Numbered from the stretch's first letter, positions 34,567 through 43,771 are shown. The stretch: DNA of 64,000 nt from Pseudomarimonas arenosa (GCF_014841215.1 NZ_JACYTR010000015.1:1-64000); one strand, 5' to 3'. Notes: generated by a model not told the origin, from the letters alone. Numbers and translations are program-made.

Positions 34567-37123
34567 CACCGATCTTGAGCAACTGCAATCAGCATTCGAA
34601 GCCCTGGTCGCGCTGAACCCAGACGACCAGGGGCGGCGTCTGGCTGACCTTGAAAACGCCGCGCCGGCGCTGGCCGCCAAGCTGCGCCGGCTGATCGAGC
34701 TCGACGCCGAATACGAAGCTGCAGAACAGCAGCGCCCTGTATCACTGGCCGATTCGACAACCCTGCCCACCCTGCCCGGCTACGAGGTGCTCGACCTGGT
34801 CGGCAGCGGCGGCATGGGCCAGGTCTATCGCGCCATTCAATGCAACGATGCGCAACGCGTGGTTCGCGCGGTGAAGGTGCTGCACAGTGAACGCTCACCG
34901 GACCAGCTGCGCGAACGTTTCGAGGCCGAATGCAAGGTACTGTCCGAACTCGACCATCCCAATATTGCCCGCTACATAGCCTCTGGTTTCAGCGAGAAGG
35001 GTGCGCCCTATGTGGTGATGGAGTTCGTGGATGGCGAGCCAATCGATCGGTGGTGTGATGCGCGAGGCAAGACACTGGCACAGCGCGTCGCCCTGGTTCG
35101 CCAGCTGCTCGCCGCCTTGCAGCATGCCCACCAGCGCCTGATCGTGCACCGCGACATCAAGCCAAACAATGTGTTGGTGGATGCCTCGGGAAAGCTGTTT
35201 CTGGTGGATTTCGGTATCGCCAAGCGACTGGCCGACGCGTCCTCTGCCAGTGCCACGGTCACCAGCGATCGCTTTCTCAGCCTGCTGAGCGCAGCGCCGG
35301 AGCAGCTGTCGGGCAAGGCTGCCAGCACCGCCACCGATGTCTATGCCGTCGGCTTGCTGCTGTTTCGACTGCTCTCCGGCAACGACCCGTTCACCGACAG
35401 CGACGATGCCTCGCCGGTTCGCTACCAGCAACGCGTACTCGATGCCCCGGCTCCTTCGATGGCCAGCCGGGTCAAGGAGTCAGACACCATGCTGGCCACA
35501 TCGCGCCGCTTCGCTTCGGTGGCCGATTGGCGTCGCGCCCTGCGCGGCGACTTGGGACGCGTGGTATTGCGCTGCCTGAGAAAATCGCCGGAAGAGCGCT
35601 ATGCCGATGCCGGCAGCCTGGATCGCGACCTGCGTGCCGTGCTGGAAGGCTGGCCGATCAGCGAACGCGAATCCGAGCCGGTGTATCGGCTGCGCAAGTT
35701 CGTTGGCCGACATCGCCCCGGTGTTGCCCTGGCAGGCCTTGCCGCCCTGTTGCTGGCCGGATTGTGGTGGAACGCTGAGCTGCAGCGCGCACGCGCCCTG
35801 CACGAGCGCGACCGCGCGGAAGCGGCCACCCGCGTGCTCACCCAGTCATTCGCTGCGGCCAACCCTCTGGGCGTGAGCGGTGGCGACGCCCGCGTGAGCC
35901 ATGTGCTGGATGCCAGTCGCGAACAGCTCCATCCCCTGCGTGAAGAGCAGCCCGAACTGTTCGCCACGCTATCGGCCACGCTGGCCGAGGTCGAACTGTC
36001 GGCCGGCCGACCCAGCGAAGCACTGCAGCTGACCCGCGACGCCCTCGGTGCAGTCGATGAAACAGCTAGTGATGAATGGGTGCGCCGCTTACGACAGCTC
36101 AAGGCGCGGGCACAGTTGGAGGCTGGCGAACTCACTGACCTGCAAGCCGAGCTGGATGTGCTGCCGCGCTCCAGCGTGCGAGATCGAGTCGAGCACAGCA
36201 TTCTGCTCGGCCGATTTGCCTACCTGCAGTCCGATCTCGATGCGGCCGTCGGCCACCTGCAGATAGCGAATTCGCTGTCATCCCAACTTGCCGATGATGA
36301 TGCGCTGAAGTTCGAAGCGCGCATCTTTCTGGCTCAGGCGCTGCGCTTGAACGAGCAGCCGGCGCAGGCGATCGAAGTGCTGGACAACACGTTGGCATCC
36401 TTGTCACATCGTTTCGCTGTCGATCATCCACGCATCGTGCTGACCCAGCTGCGTAGAATCGAATTGCAACGGGGATTTGCTCCAGCCGACCGTCTGCTGC
36501 AGGAGGTCAACGCACTGACCCCACGCCTGGAGACCGTGTTCGGCACTCGATCAGCGCCCTACGCACGACTCCTGGGCCTGCGCGCCCAAATACAGCGCCA
36601 GGCCGGTGAACATGTCGCTTCACTCTCGAGCTACCGAGCCGCCTGGCAAGCCTGGTCGGCCGCGACTGCCCCAGGGCATCCGAACAGTCTGCGTGCCCTG
36701 TTCAACCTGGCTTTTATCAGCAGCCGTCTGGAGCAACCGCCCGAGACGGTGGATGCGCTCTATCTGCGCCTGATGGATGACGCCAAGGCCGGCATTGAAC
36801 AAGACAGCAGCATTCACAACTATTGGCGGGTGTCCTACCTGGAGTTCCTGGTCGACCAGCAGAAGTGCACATCGGCGCTGCGCGTTGCCGGCGCCGAGCT
36901 GGTAGCGCAACCACACACAGCATTCAACCCGCCGACCCTGAAACTGCTATCCGATGTGGTGGACAAGCTCACCCGCCGCTGCGACTGCCCCGCTGCGACC
37001 AGCACCGCGGCCAGCGAAGCAACGGCCAGTAGCCTCGCCGCCGACCCTGAGCGCTGCGCTGCCCTGCCGCGCTTGTCTGCCCTCGCCAAGGCGGAGGCGC
37101 TCGCGGCGTCCGGCAACCACTGA
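34556..37123 (+). CDS. Membrane Ser/Thr protein kinase with TPR-like periplasmic domain
   Basis: The 855-residue protein has a cytoplasmic Hanks-type kinase domain (about 75-365) with G-loop GSGGMGQVY, catalytic Lys in RAVKVLH (107), HRDIKPNN (198-205) and DFG (218-220). One membrane span follows (about 388-405), then a long helical region with TPR-like repeats (about 430-800). The N-terminal 60 residues are acidic and helical. It probably phosphorylates the overlapping sigma factor in response to an envelope signal sensed by the TPR part. I use the ATG at 34556; a GTG at 34526 is also in frame. Confidence 0.92.
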   Translation: MTSDTDLEQLQSAFEALVALNPDDQGRRLADLENAAPALAAKLRRLIELDAEYEAAEQQRPVSLADSTTLPTLPGYEVLDLVGSGGMGQVYRAIQCNDAQRVVRAVKVLHSERSPDQLRERFEAECKVLSELDHPNIARYIASGFSEKGAPYVVMEFVDGEPIDRWCDARGKTLAQRVALVRQLLAALQHAHQRLIVHRDIKPNNVLVDASGKLFLVDFGIAKRLADASSASATVTSDRFLSLLSAAPEQLSGKAASTATDVYAVGLLLFRLLSGNDPFTDSDDASPVRYQQRVLDAPAPSMASRVKESDTMLATSRRFASVADWRRALRGDLGRVVLRCLRKSPEERYADAGSLDRDLRAVLEGWPISERESEPVYRLRKFVGRHRPGVALAGLAALLLAGLWWNAELQRARALHERDRAEAATRVLTQSFAAANPLGVSGGDARVSHVLDASREQLHPLREEQPELFATLSATLAEVELSAGRPSEALQLTRDALGAVDETASDEWVRRLRQLKARAQLEAGELTDLQAELDVLPRSSVRDRVEHSILLGRFAYLQSDLDAAVGHLQIANSLSSQLADDDALKFEARIFLAQALRLNEQPAQAIEVLDNTLASLSHRFAVDHPRIVLTQLRRIELQRGFAPADRLLQEVNALTPRLETVFGTRSAPYARLLGLRAQIQRQAGEHVASLSSYRAAWQAWSAATAPGHPNSLRALFNLAFISSRLEQPPETVDALYLRLMDDAKAGIEQDSSIHNYWRVSYLEFLVDQQKCTSALRVAGAELVAQPHTAFNPPTLKLLSDVVDKLTRRCDCPAATSTAASEATASSLAADPERCAALPRLSALAKAEALAASGNH

Positions 37124-37182
37124 TCCCATTGGGCAACAATTCGCGCGTTATCCAGAGTCCCCATACCCAACCCGGAGCCCCC

Positions 37183-37716
37183 ATGCACCACAGCAGACTG
37201 AACCCGTTCTCTCTCTCCTTGCTCACGCTGGCCCTCGGCGCGCTCGCCGTTGCAGCTCCGGCCGTGGCCGATGATGACGACGACCGTACCTGCGACTACA
37301 CCGACAGCCACGAATGCGGCCTGATCGGCTGCTACGACACCAAGTACCAGGATTGGATCCTGCCTTCGCCGCAGGCCGGCTACTGCTCTTACAAGGTGCA
37401 GTCGATTCCGAACTACACGTTCTACAAGTATGTGCCGGCCGAACCGCCGGAACCGACCATCGCCTGTACGCGCGTCGCCAACTGCACCCTCTCGTGCCTG
37501 GCCCAGCCAGAGGGCGCCGGGCTGACCTACACCTGGACCAAACAAGGTCCATCGACCTTCAACCCGCAGCCGCAGAGCAATGAAAACACCGCCCTGATCG
37601 ATATCCACACCCCCAACTCGATCACCATCCGCGTGTCGATCACCTCGCCCTACGGCCAACAATCCTCACCCGCCGCATGGACGGTAGTTCCCCACAGCGT
37701 CTGCTTCCCCAACTAA
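37183..37716 (+). CDS. Secreted Cys-containing protein of unknown function
   Basis: The 177-residue product has a signal peptide (SLSLLTLALGALAVAAPAVA) cleaved before an acidic DDDDDRTCDY segment. The mature part has eight cysteines. Its second half (PPEPTIACTRVANCTLSCLAQPEGAGLTYTWTKQG...ITIRVSITSPYG) looks like an Ig-like or PKD-like beta sandwich. It is 59 bp after the kinase gene on the same strand and may belong to that transcription unit or regulon. The start at 37183 has a GGAG 7 bp upstream. Function not recognised. Confidence 0.7.
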   Translation: MHHSRLNPFSLSLLTLALGALAVAAPAVADDDDDRTCDYTDSHECGLIGCYDTKYQDWILPSPQAGYCSYKVQSIPNYTFYKYVPAEPPEPTIACTRVANCTLSCLAQPEGAGLTYTWTKQGPSTFNPQPQSNENTALIDIHTPNSITIRVSITSPYGQQSSPAAWTVVPHSVCFPN

Positions 37717-38078
37717 AGCGCCAGGCCTCTCCCTTCAGGGGAGAGGCGAGAAACGCGTTGCCTAGCGAATCATTGCGTTAAGAAATGGGTGCCTGTGGTT
37801 CAGTACCAAGCTTCATCCCCTCTCGCGGCACTGACCGGCTCCGCAATATCGCAAAGAGTTGGGGCCACAAAGCAGTCTGAACCGAAGCGGATCAAAGCCC
37901 CTCTCCCCCCGCGGGAGAGGGGTTGGGGTGAGGGGGAGGCCAACTTCGCTCGCCCCCTCTCCCCCGGCCCTCTCCCTCCAGGCGAGAGGGGAGCAAAGCG
38001 CGCTCCAGGCAATTCATCCGACTACCAGTTCAAGAAATATCGTGTAGGGTGAGGCACACCGCCAATACCTAGCCCGCC
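37717..38078. repeat. Palindromic CCCTCTCCC repeats after the secreted protein gene
   Basis: Two or three copies of the common CTCTCCC-type palindrome are packed here: CTCTCCCTTCAGGGGAGAG near 37726-37745, CCCCTCTCCCCCCGCGGGAGAGGGG near 37902-37925 followed by TTGGGGTGAGGG, and CTCTCCCTCCAGGCGAGAGG near 37970-37990. I see no gene. The first copy sits right after the stop codon and may act as a terminator. Confidence 0.75.
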
Positions 38079-38540
38079 ATGCGCACCATCCATGTAACCC
38101 GCCAACTGAACTCCCCGATTGATCACGTTTTCGACTTGCTAGCCGATCACGCCGGCTATACCCGCTTTCCCGGCGTTCGCGCCGCCAGAGTGACCCGAGC
38201 AGGCCAATCCGATCGCAATGGGCTTGGCGCGGTGCGCGTGATCGATCTTGGCAACGCCTGGTTCGAGGAGGAAATCATCGAGTTCGAACCACCCACCCGA
38301 CTTGGCTACCTGATTCTGCGCTCCAAACCGCCGATGGAACATCAAGGCGGGCGGATCACCCTGACCGCCAATGAACAAGGCTGCCTCGCAGAGTGGACCT
38401 CGACGTTCAGAATTAGCGTGCCTGTGGCCGGGCCACTGCTGACCTGGTTCGCGGTGAAGTCGATCAGCCGTGGATTTGCCGCGGTTTTGAAGACAGTGGA
38501 ACGACTGGCTGCGGAGTCGAGTACACAGGCGAGTGCATGA
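38079..38540 (+). CDS. SRPBCC-family protein
   Basis: The 153-residue protein has the START-like helix-grip fold pattern: MRTIHVTRQLNSPIDHVFDLLADHAGYTRFPGV at the N-terminus, then strands (WFEEEIIEFEPPTRLGYLI; EWTSTFRISVP) and the long C-terminal helix ending VLKTVERLAAESS. It resembles the polyketide-cyclase/dehydrase branch that binds hydrophobic ligands. No signal peptide. The ligand and role are unknown. Repeat-rich gaps isolate it on both sides. Confidence 0.82.
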   Translation: MRTIHVTRQLNSPIDHVFDLLADHAGYTRFPGVRAARVTRAGQSDRNGLGAVRVIDLGNAWFEEEIIEFEPPTRLGYLILRSKPPMEHQGGRITLTANEQGCLAEWTSTFRISVPVAGPLLTWFAVKSISRGFAAVLKTVERLAAESSTQASA

Positions 38541-39094
38541 TCCTGCCTTGAAGGCCGCACGCGATAGGGATAAGGCAAAGCTGAGCGCCTCATCCCAACC
38601 TCTCACTCCGCTGCTGCGCAGCGCAAGCCCCCCCTCTCCCCAACCCCTCTCCCGCCAGGGGAGAGGGGCTTCAAGTCGTTTGCTCCCCTCTCCCCGTGGA
38701 AGAGGGGTCGGGGGTGAGGGTCGAGCGAAGCTACGCGCGCGGCTATACACCGAAGGCCGAAGCGGACGGCCTATGAATCGGACTCGAGGACTGGGCCCTC
38801 ACCCCACCTCTGCTGAGTGGGACTTGAGGACTGCGCCCTCACCCCAACCCGCACCCCAGCCATCGGGCTTGCATGCACGTTGGCGTTCGGCGACTTCGTC
38901 GCTACGACGGGCTGACGTCCGAACGCTGGCTCGCAGCTGTCCTTTCTCGAAATCCCAGCTCACCCCACGGGGAGAGGGGCTTGCTCGCTTCGGCTCAAGG
39001 TCTCTGCGATTGTTCGAAGAAGAACTCGGATCTCTCCATGAACCGACGGCATAACCCATCAATTCGCCGAGAGCGACCAAATGCTTGAGAAATC
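38541..39094. other. 554-bp intergenic region with palindromic repeats
   Basis: No gene is supported. It contains several CCCTCTCCC/GGGAGAGGG palindromes (about 38632-38720), a pair of imperfect direct repeats around GGACT(T/C)GAGGACTG(G/C)GCCCTCACCCC (about 38778-38845), and a degenerate GGGGAGAGGGGCTTGCTCGC near 38970. The two flanking genes are convergent. Confidence 0.65.
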
Positions 39095-40090
39095 TCAGCG
39101 CCTCTCCTCCTCCACGCTGACCGCCCGTTCCACCGCCTGCTGCAGACTGTGCTTCCCCGCCACATAGTCCGGCATCGCGCCCAACACCGCCGGATGCAGG
39201 CTCTTGAACACTTCGTTGCGCTTCATGTACAGCTCGTAGTCCGGCCGCCCCTGCTGAGCCAGCTGCTCCTGCACCGCCACGCCGACAAAGAAGAACAGAA
39301 TGGCATGCCAGAGATCGCGCGGCGCCCGCGCACCCAGCCTGTCACTCGCCGCCGCGATCGCTTCGGCGACGCTGCCGCGATCTTGCAGAATCACCGCATG
39401 AGTCGGCTCGTGGAACACCAGCTCGACGAAATTGTCGCGTCCCACCGCGCTATCTCCGTGACGTGACTCAATCACCGCGACCGTCTGTGGTTCGATCGTG
39501 GTGTAGGCGCCCACGGCATTGGCAAACCAGGAAAGATGCACGGTAATCTTCTCTGGGCAGCTTCCCGCGGCCAGCTGCTCAATCCGCGCCAAAGTCGGCT
39601 GCTCGATCTTGCGCAGCAGCGACAAGGTCTGCATCACCAGCTGACGATTGGCGGCGTCATGTGCGGGCCAGAAGTGCTCTTCGTAGATCGGCCGCGTATT
39701 CAGCAAGGCCTGATACAGCCCTTGCTGCATCTTTCCCACGCTGAGGGCATCCGCGCTGGCATGCTCCATCAGATGCAGCTTTACGTTATGTAGATAGCCA
39801 TCGAACAACAGGTTCCGCTTGACCAGATGCGCGCGGTAGTAGTCGATGGCAGATTGCAGGGGCGCCAGGTCGGGCTCACTCAGCGCTGGCTTTGCATGCT
39901 CGCGCAAATAGTCGAGCGGATCCCCCCGCTCACGCGCCAGCGCATGCAGGAAGTGATGCTGATTTACATGCAGATTGCTCAGAAACTCGATCCGCTGCAG
40001 AGCGGCAATACGATCTTCTGCATGCAGCGGAGCGGAGATCGCCGCAGCCAGCAGAGCCATCCAACACAAAAGCAGACGCCAGAACGGCAT
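39095..40090 (-). CDS. Exported protein with HExxH motif, putative metallopeptidase
   Basis: The 331-residue product has a signal peptide (WRLLLCWMALLAAAISAPLHA). The mature part is mainly helical, with a C-terminal zincin-like motif ELVFHEPTHAVILQ (HExxH) and, downstream, LWHAILFFFVGVAVQEQL, where a third ligand could lie. The family is not one I recognise, so peptidase activity is inferred from the motif alone. I start at the ATG at 40090; the upstream 50 codons translate repeat DNA. Head-to-head with the GH25 gene. Confidence 0.7.
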   Translation of the reverse strand: MPFWRLLLCWMALLAAAISAPLHAEDRIAALQRIEFLSNLHVNQHHFLHALARERGDPLDYLREHAKPALSEPDLAPLQSAIDYYRAHLVKRNLLFDGYLHNVKLHLMEHASADALSVGKMQQGLYQALLNTRPIYEEHFWPAHDAANRQLVMQTLSLLRKIEQPTLARIEQLAAGSCPEKITVHLSWFANAVGAYTTIEPQTVAVIESRHGDSAVGRDNFVELVFHEPTHAVILQDRGSVAEAIAAASDRLGARAPRDLWHAILFFFVGVAVQEQLAQQGRPDYELYMKRNEVFKSLHPAVLGAMPDYVAGKHSLQQAVERAVSVEEERR

Positions 40091-40142
40091 GGCAATCCTC
40101 CGCTTGAGTCGTAGCACATGGTAGCGCGCTGGGTGGGCACCG

Positions 40143-40192
40143 TGGTCATCCCGGCATTTCGGCGCGCTCGTGCGCGCCTCGTCGTCGGGATG
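40143..40192. repeat. Inverted repeat between HExxH and GH25 genes
   Basis: GTCATCCCG at about 40143-40151 pairs with CGGGATGAC at about 40184-40192, enclosing GGCGCGCTCGTGCGCGCC, itself a hairpin. This GTCATCCCG type is a common dispersed repeat. It lies in the divergent promoter gap. Confidence 0.7.
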
Positions 40193-40327
40193 ACGAGTTT
40201 TGAGACTTCGAACGACCAAGAAATGTCTCCGACCAATCAAGGCTCGCGCTACTCAGCGCCAACCGCCCGCCACCGCGACCCGCCCCGGCCTATACTCCTC
40301 ACGCGGTACACAACCAAGGGGAATCAG

Positions 40328-41404
40328 ATGCGCAAGACACTATGGCTAGTGCTGCTCTGGCTGGTTGGCGGACTGGCGCTGGCAGCACCCACCGCGAGCG
40401 ACCCGCAACCCCCCAGTCTGCTCGGCGTCTGGCACGGCACCTATCCGGCCAGCGACGGCCAAGGTACGGTCGAACTCTGGATGGGCGTGTACTGGCAACT
40501 CAGCAAGGATGGTTGGAACGTACGTGGCCATAACCGCTGGCAAGTGCACCAAGGCGATGCGGCCCTGCACGGCGGTGCCAGCCATGGTAAGAACGCCGAG
40601 CAGTTCGACACCATCAGCGGCAGCATCGATCGCGATGGCCGCCATGTGCACCTGAGCGAAGACACCCGCGGTAGCCGCATCGACGCCACGCTGGAAAGCC
40701 CCGACACGCTGAACGCCAGCTTCTATGCCAAAGGCGCCAGCACACCACGTTTCACCGTCGTGCTGAAACGCATCGACACCCACTACGATCCATCGCAACA
40801 CGCAACCCTCGGCCTCGATGTATCGCACCACTCCGGCAAGGTCGACTGGAAGCAAGTCGAAGCGCATGGCTACCGCTTTGCTTACATCAAGGCCAGCGAA
40901 GGCGTCGACAACCCCGACGCGATGTTTGCCCAGCACTGGGCAGCTCTACGCGACACCGGGCTCGCCCGTGGCGCCTACCACTTCTACGTCACCGAAGACG
41001 ACCCGGTGCAGCAAGCCAAGTTCTTCGCCTCGCGCCTGCGCGACGACCCCGGCACCCTGCCACCCGCCGTGGATGTCGAACTACTCGGCAAGAACACCAG
41101 CGGGGACATGACCGCCACCCTGCTTAGCTTCCTCAAGACCTTCGAACAGGAAACCGGCATCAAACCCGCCATCTACACCGCCGCCGCCTTCTGGGATCGC
41201 TACTATCGCCCCGAATTCTCCGAATACCCGCTATGGATGGCGGAATACGGCGTTAAGATGCCCAAGGTACCATTCGGCTGGCAAAACTGGACCTTCTGGC
41301 AACACGCCGAAAACCGCCCAGTGCCCGGCGTGGAAATGAGCGCCGACATTTCCCTGGCCCATCCCGATCTCAACCTCAACCAGCTGATCCCACGCTCACC
41401 CTGA
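40328..41404 (+). CDS. GH25-family lysozyme (muramidase)
   Basis: The 358-residue exported enzyme has a signal peptide (MRKTLWLVLLWLVGGLALA), an N-terminal beta domain (about 30-145), and a C-terminal glycoside hydrolase family 25 domain (about 155-350). The catalytic acids are in LGLDVSHHSGKVDW and PPAVDVEL; GYRFAYIKASEGVDNPDAMF and the closing TFWQHAENRPVPGVEMSAD are typical. It should cleave peptidoglycan beta-1,4 bonds, either in self-remodelling or against other cells. AAGGGGA lies 6 bp before the ATG. Confidence 0.93.
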   Translation: MRKTLWLVLLWLVGGLALAAPTASDPQPPSLLGVWHGTYPASDGQGTVELWMGVYWQLSKDGWNVRGHNRWQVHQGDAALHGGASHGKNAEQFDTISGSIDRDGRHVHLSEDTRGSRIDATLESPDTLNASFYAKGASTPRFTVVLKRIDTHYDPSQHATLGLDVSHHSGKVDWKQVEAHGYRFAYIKASEGVDNPDAMFAQHWAALRDTGLARGAYHFYVTEDDPVQQAKFFASRLRDDPGTLPPAVDVELLGKNTSGDMTATLLSFLKTFEQETGIKPAIYTAAAFWDRYYRPEFSEYPLWMAEYGVKMPKVPFGWQNWTFWQHAENRPVPGVEMSADISLAHPDLNLNQLIPRSP

Positions 41405-41544
41405 GCGCTGGCCTGATGAACACAGCAGACGCAATCCGACGTTGACTACACATCGGCCGATGGCGACTCCGCTTGCTGTTTCCAAGTCGACAACAGCGAA
41501 ACCGAACCGAAGCGAGTCAAAGCCCCTCTCCCCTCGCGGAAGAG

Positions 41545-41678
41545 ATCGATGCGCACCGACAACGCGCGCCGGCTGGTGCCCCGGAACTCCCTCCCCGATG
41601 TTCGCGGAGGGCCGGGGTGGGGTTAGGGAGCCGATCTTTTCCTGCCCAGGGGCCTCGCATAGCGAGGTTCCTGGGTAG
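41545..41678 (+). repeat. 134-bp element, copy 5
   Basis: It starts ATCGATGCGCACCGAC and ends CCTGGGTAG, exactly like the tandem units at 32 kb. It splits a CTCTCCC palindrome between GAAGAG and GAGTTGGGG. Confidence 0.92.
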
Positions 41679-41858
41679 GAGTTGGGGTGAGGGGGACGCT
41701 CACTTAGCAGGTTCGCCCCTCTCCCCTCGCGGGAGAGGGGTTGGGGTGAGGGGGACGCTCACTTCGCAGGTTCGCCCCCTCTCCCCCGGCCTCGCCTCGC
41801 AAAACCACAGCGAGCTTGAACCGAAGCGAGTTAAAGCCCCTCTCCCCTCGCGGGAGAG

Positions 41859-41992
41859 ACCGATGCGCACTGACAACGCGCGCCCGCTGGTGCCCCGGAA
41901 CTCCCTCCCCGATGTTCGGGGAGGGCTGGGGTGGGGTTAGGGAGCCGATCTTCTCCTGCCCAGGGGTCTCGCGAAGCGAGGTTCCTGGGTAG
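41859..41992 (+). repeat. 134-bp element, copy 6
   Basis: It starts ACCGATGCGCACTGAC and ends CCTGGGTAG. It splits a CTCTCCC palindrome between GGGAGAG and GGGTTGGGG, the same insertion point as copy 5. Confidence 0.92.
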
Positions 41993-42071
41993 GGGTTGGG
42001 GTGAGGGGGATTTTCAGCCAGATCAAACTGCCGCCACCCCGACAGAGCCAGAGGAATCTCTTCCTGCCTGA

Positions 42072-43262
42072 TTAGCCGCCAGTTGAAAACGTCCAGCGCT
42101 GGCTGTCGTGAGGCGTGGACTGTTCGTGAGCTATCACATTGTCATCATCCAGTTCCATCACCGTATTGTTGTTCTTGATCTGATTCCATTTGAACAGAAA
42201 CAGCGTGTTCGAACCCTTCGACAGCACAATATCCCACAGCTGGTTGTAGGGATCGTTGCTGTTGAAAGGAGCCAGCTCCAATTGCTCATCTTCGCCTTTG
42301 TACGTGATGCAATTGCCGGGATCCGAATTCGGGCTGATCATGTAACCGCCCTGCGGAATGGCCGAATTGGGATTGAACACCGGGGTGAACACCCACTGCT
42401 GCGTCGGTTGCGTGGGATCCGTGATGGAGGTGGTGACTTCAGTGCTGTTCGCGGAAATAGACCTCTTGTTGTTATCCACGGATGTAATGATGTAGTACGC
42501 CGAACCCTGCACCGAGTTTGGCATCGTCTTGGCGCGCTTCTCCGCGATGATGTTGTCGTTCAAGGTTTCGATCACTAGATTTAGCGGCGTTTGGATCTGA
42601 ATATCGTCCGGGAACTCCAGCGTTGCCCTCGCCTGGTTTGGGTTCACCGTGGTGCTAAGGGTGAAACTCATATCGCCGTTGTCCGGCTGTTCCACCGTGA
42701 TCGATACATTCTGACTAACACTGCTGGAATTGACGATATCGATCTTGGTCGGAAACACGGTGAACTGGATCGATTCCGTGGTGCTGGGCAAACCGACCGA
42801 GAACTGGGTGCCGCTGTTGCCCACCAGCACGCCTTCCAGATTCAACAGACTGGCATTCAGAGTGCGATTGCTTGAGCTTGGTGTCGGATAGACACTCACG
42901 CCGACGTTGCCGCCATCCTCGTATTGCTGGAACAGATTCTGCACGTCCACGGAATCCGATGCAGGCAATACCTGCACCACATCACATTGAATTCCGTGCT
43001 CCGTATTACTGATAAACGAAAGGTTGGCCATCGTGGACGTGGTGGTGTTGTTCAGCGTAACCACCGGATTACCCACCTCCCCCTGGGCAAAAAGCGTGAT
43101 GGCACCGCTACCATCGACTTCCTCCGCTATCCGATGGATGCTCGATGGTCGCTTCCCGGTCTTCTTGTCTGCCAGGGCGCCAAGCAACACGGGCAAAACC
43201 AGTGACACCGCGCTGGTGGCGAAGGACCAGAAGTTGGACTTGTCTTTTTCGATCTTGATCAT
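42072..43262 (-). CDS. Protein with C-terminal QxW beta-trefoil (ricin-B-like) domain
   Basis: The 396-residue protein has one hydrophobic segment near the start (FATSAVSLVLPVLLGALA), a central beta-rich region of about 220 residues, and a C-terminal domain with three QxW motifs (QQWVF, QLWDI, QRWTF) spaced like a ricin-type beta-trefoil lectin. It is Asn/Ser/Thr-rich and lower in GC than its neighbours. Carbohydrate binding is inferred from QxW repeats. The central region is unrecognised. An anti-competitor or surface role is possible but not shown. Confidence 0.7.
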   Translation of the reverse strand: MIKIEKDKSNFWSFATSAVSLVLPVLLGALADKKTGKRPSSIHRIAEEVDGSGAITLFAQGEVGNPVVTLNNTTTSTMANLSFISNTEHGIQCDVVQVLPASDSVDVQNLFQQYEDGGNVGVSVYPTPSSSNRTLNASLLNLEGVLVGNSGTQFSVGLPSTTESIQFTVFPTKIDIVNSSSVSQNVSITVEQPDNGDMSFTLSTTVNPNQARATLEFPDDIQIQTPLNLVIETLNDNIIAEKRAKTMPNSVQGSAYYIITSVDNNKRSISANSTEVTTSITDPTQPTQQWVFTPVFNPNSAIPQGGYMISPNSDPGNCITYKGEDEQLELAPFNSNDPYNQLWDIVLSKGSNTLFLFKWNQIKNNNTVMELDDDNVIAHEQSTPHDSQRWTFSTGG

Positions 43263-43771
43263 GACTGAAAGCCTTATTCCATGTTATGAGAAACGAATAA
43301 TCGATCAATGGCCGTCTGCGAAAGCAACGAAACAATCAATCCCAACACGACCCTTGGCACAGACCTGCGAATCGACGCCGCACGGCAGCGCGAGAATTTG
43401 AAACCACAATCGACAGGCGCGCTAACGTTGCGTTCAATCTACGCGGCGGTACCCGTTCTACGCTTTATCCACGCTCCTGGCAATTGAAAAGCCGGTCACG
43501 TTTGCGAGTTTGGCAGTCCGTCCAGCTGTTTAACGCCATATCGAGCGGAATGAGCGTTTCGAGAAGCTTCCGCCACCTTGATCGCGGCACAATTGAAATC
43601 ATCCTCATCTCATGGATTGATCAGCAACGATCAAGCGAAACGCGGTGTATGGTGGCGTGCTGAAGAGCACAGCAATGCAAAGCCAACGAGTCGCCTTGGC
43701 CAAACGTTGTCGGCGTTGTTGTACGCTCAAGGTAGTAGTCGTGTTGCGCTGGCAAGCCCACTGGAGGTGAC
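43263..43771. other. 509-bp divergent intergenic region, lower GC
   Basis: I see no gene, palindromic repeat or terminator here. Base composition is more AT-rich than most of the window, as in the genes on either side, which suggests the 42-45.4 kb block was acquired together. Promoters for both flanking genes should lie here. Confidence 0.5.

Larger units (their letters stand above)
41405..42071. other. 667-bp intergenic repeat cluster
   Basis: No gene is visible. The order is: a half palindrome CCCCTCTCCCCTCGCGGAAGAG, a 134-bp element (41545-41678), AGTTGGGGTGAGGG; an intact palindrome CCCCTCTCCCCTCGCGGGAGAGGGGTTGGGGTGAGGG (about 41717-41753); part of another (41779-41792); then a half palindrome, a second element (41859-41992) and GGGTTGGGGTGAGGG. 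The intact palindrome between two interrupted ones acts as an empty-site comparison. Confidence 0.85.

Noticed and set aside
38758-39088. Short frames near 38.8-39.1 kb on both strands
   Set aside because: They cross palindromic and direct repeats, with no ribosome site or family-like sequence.
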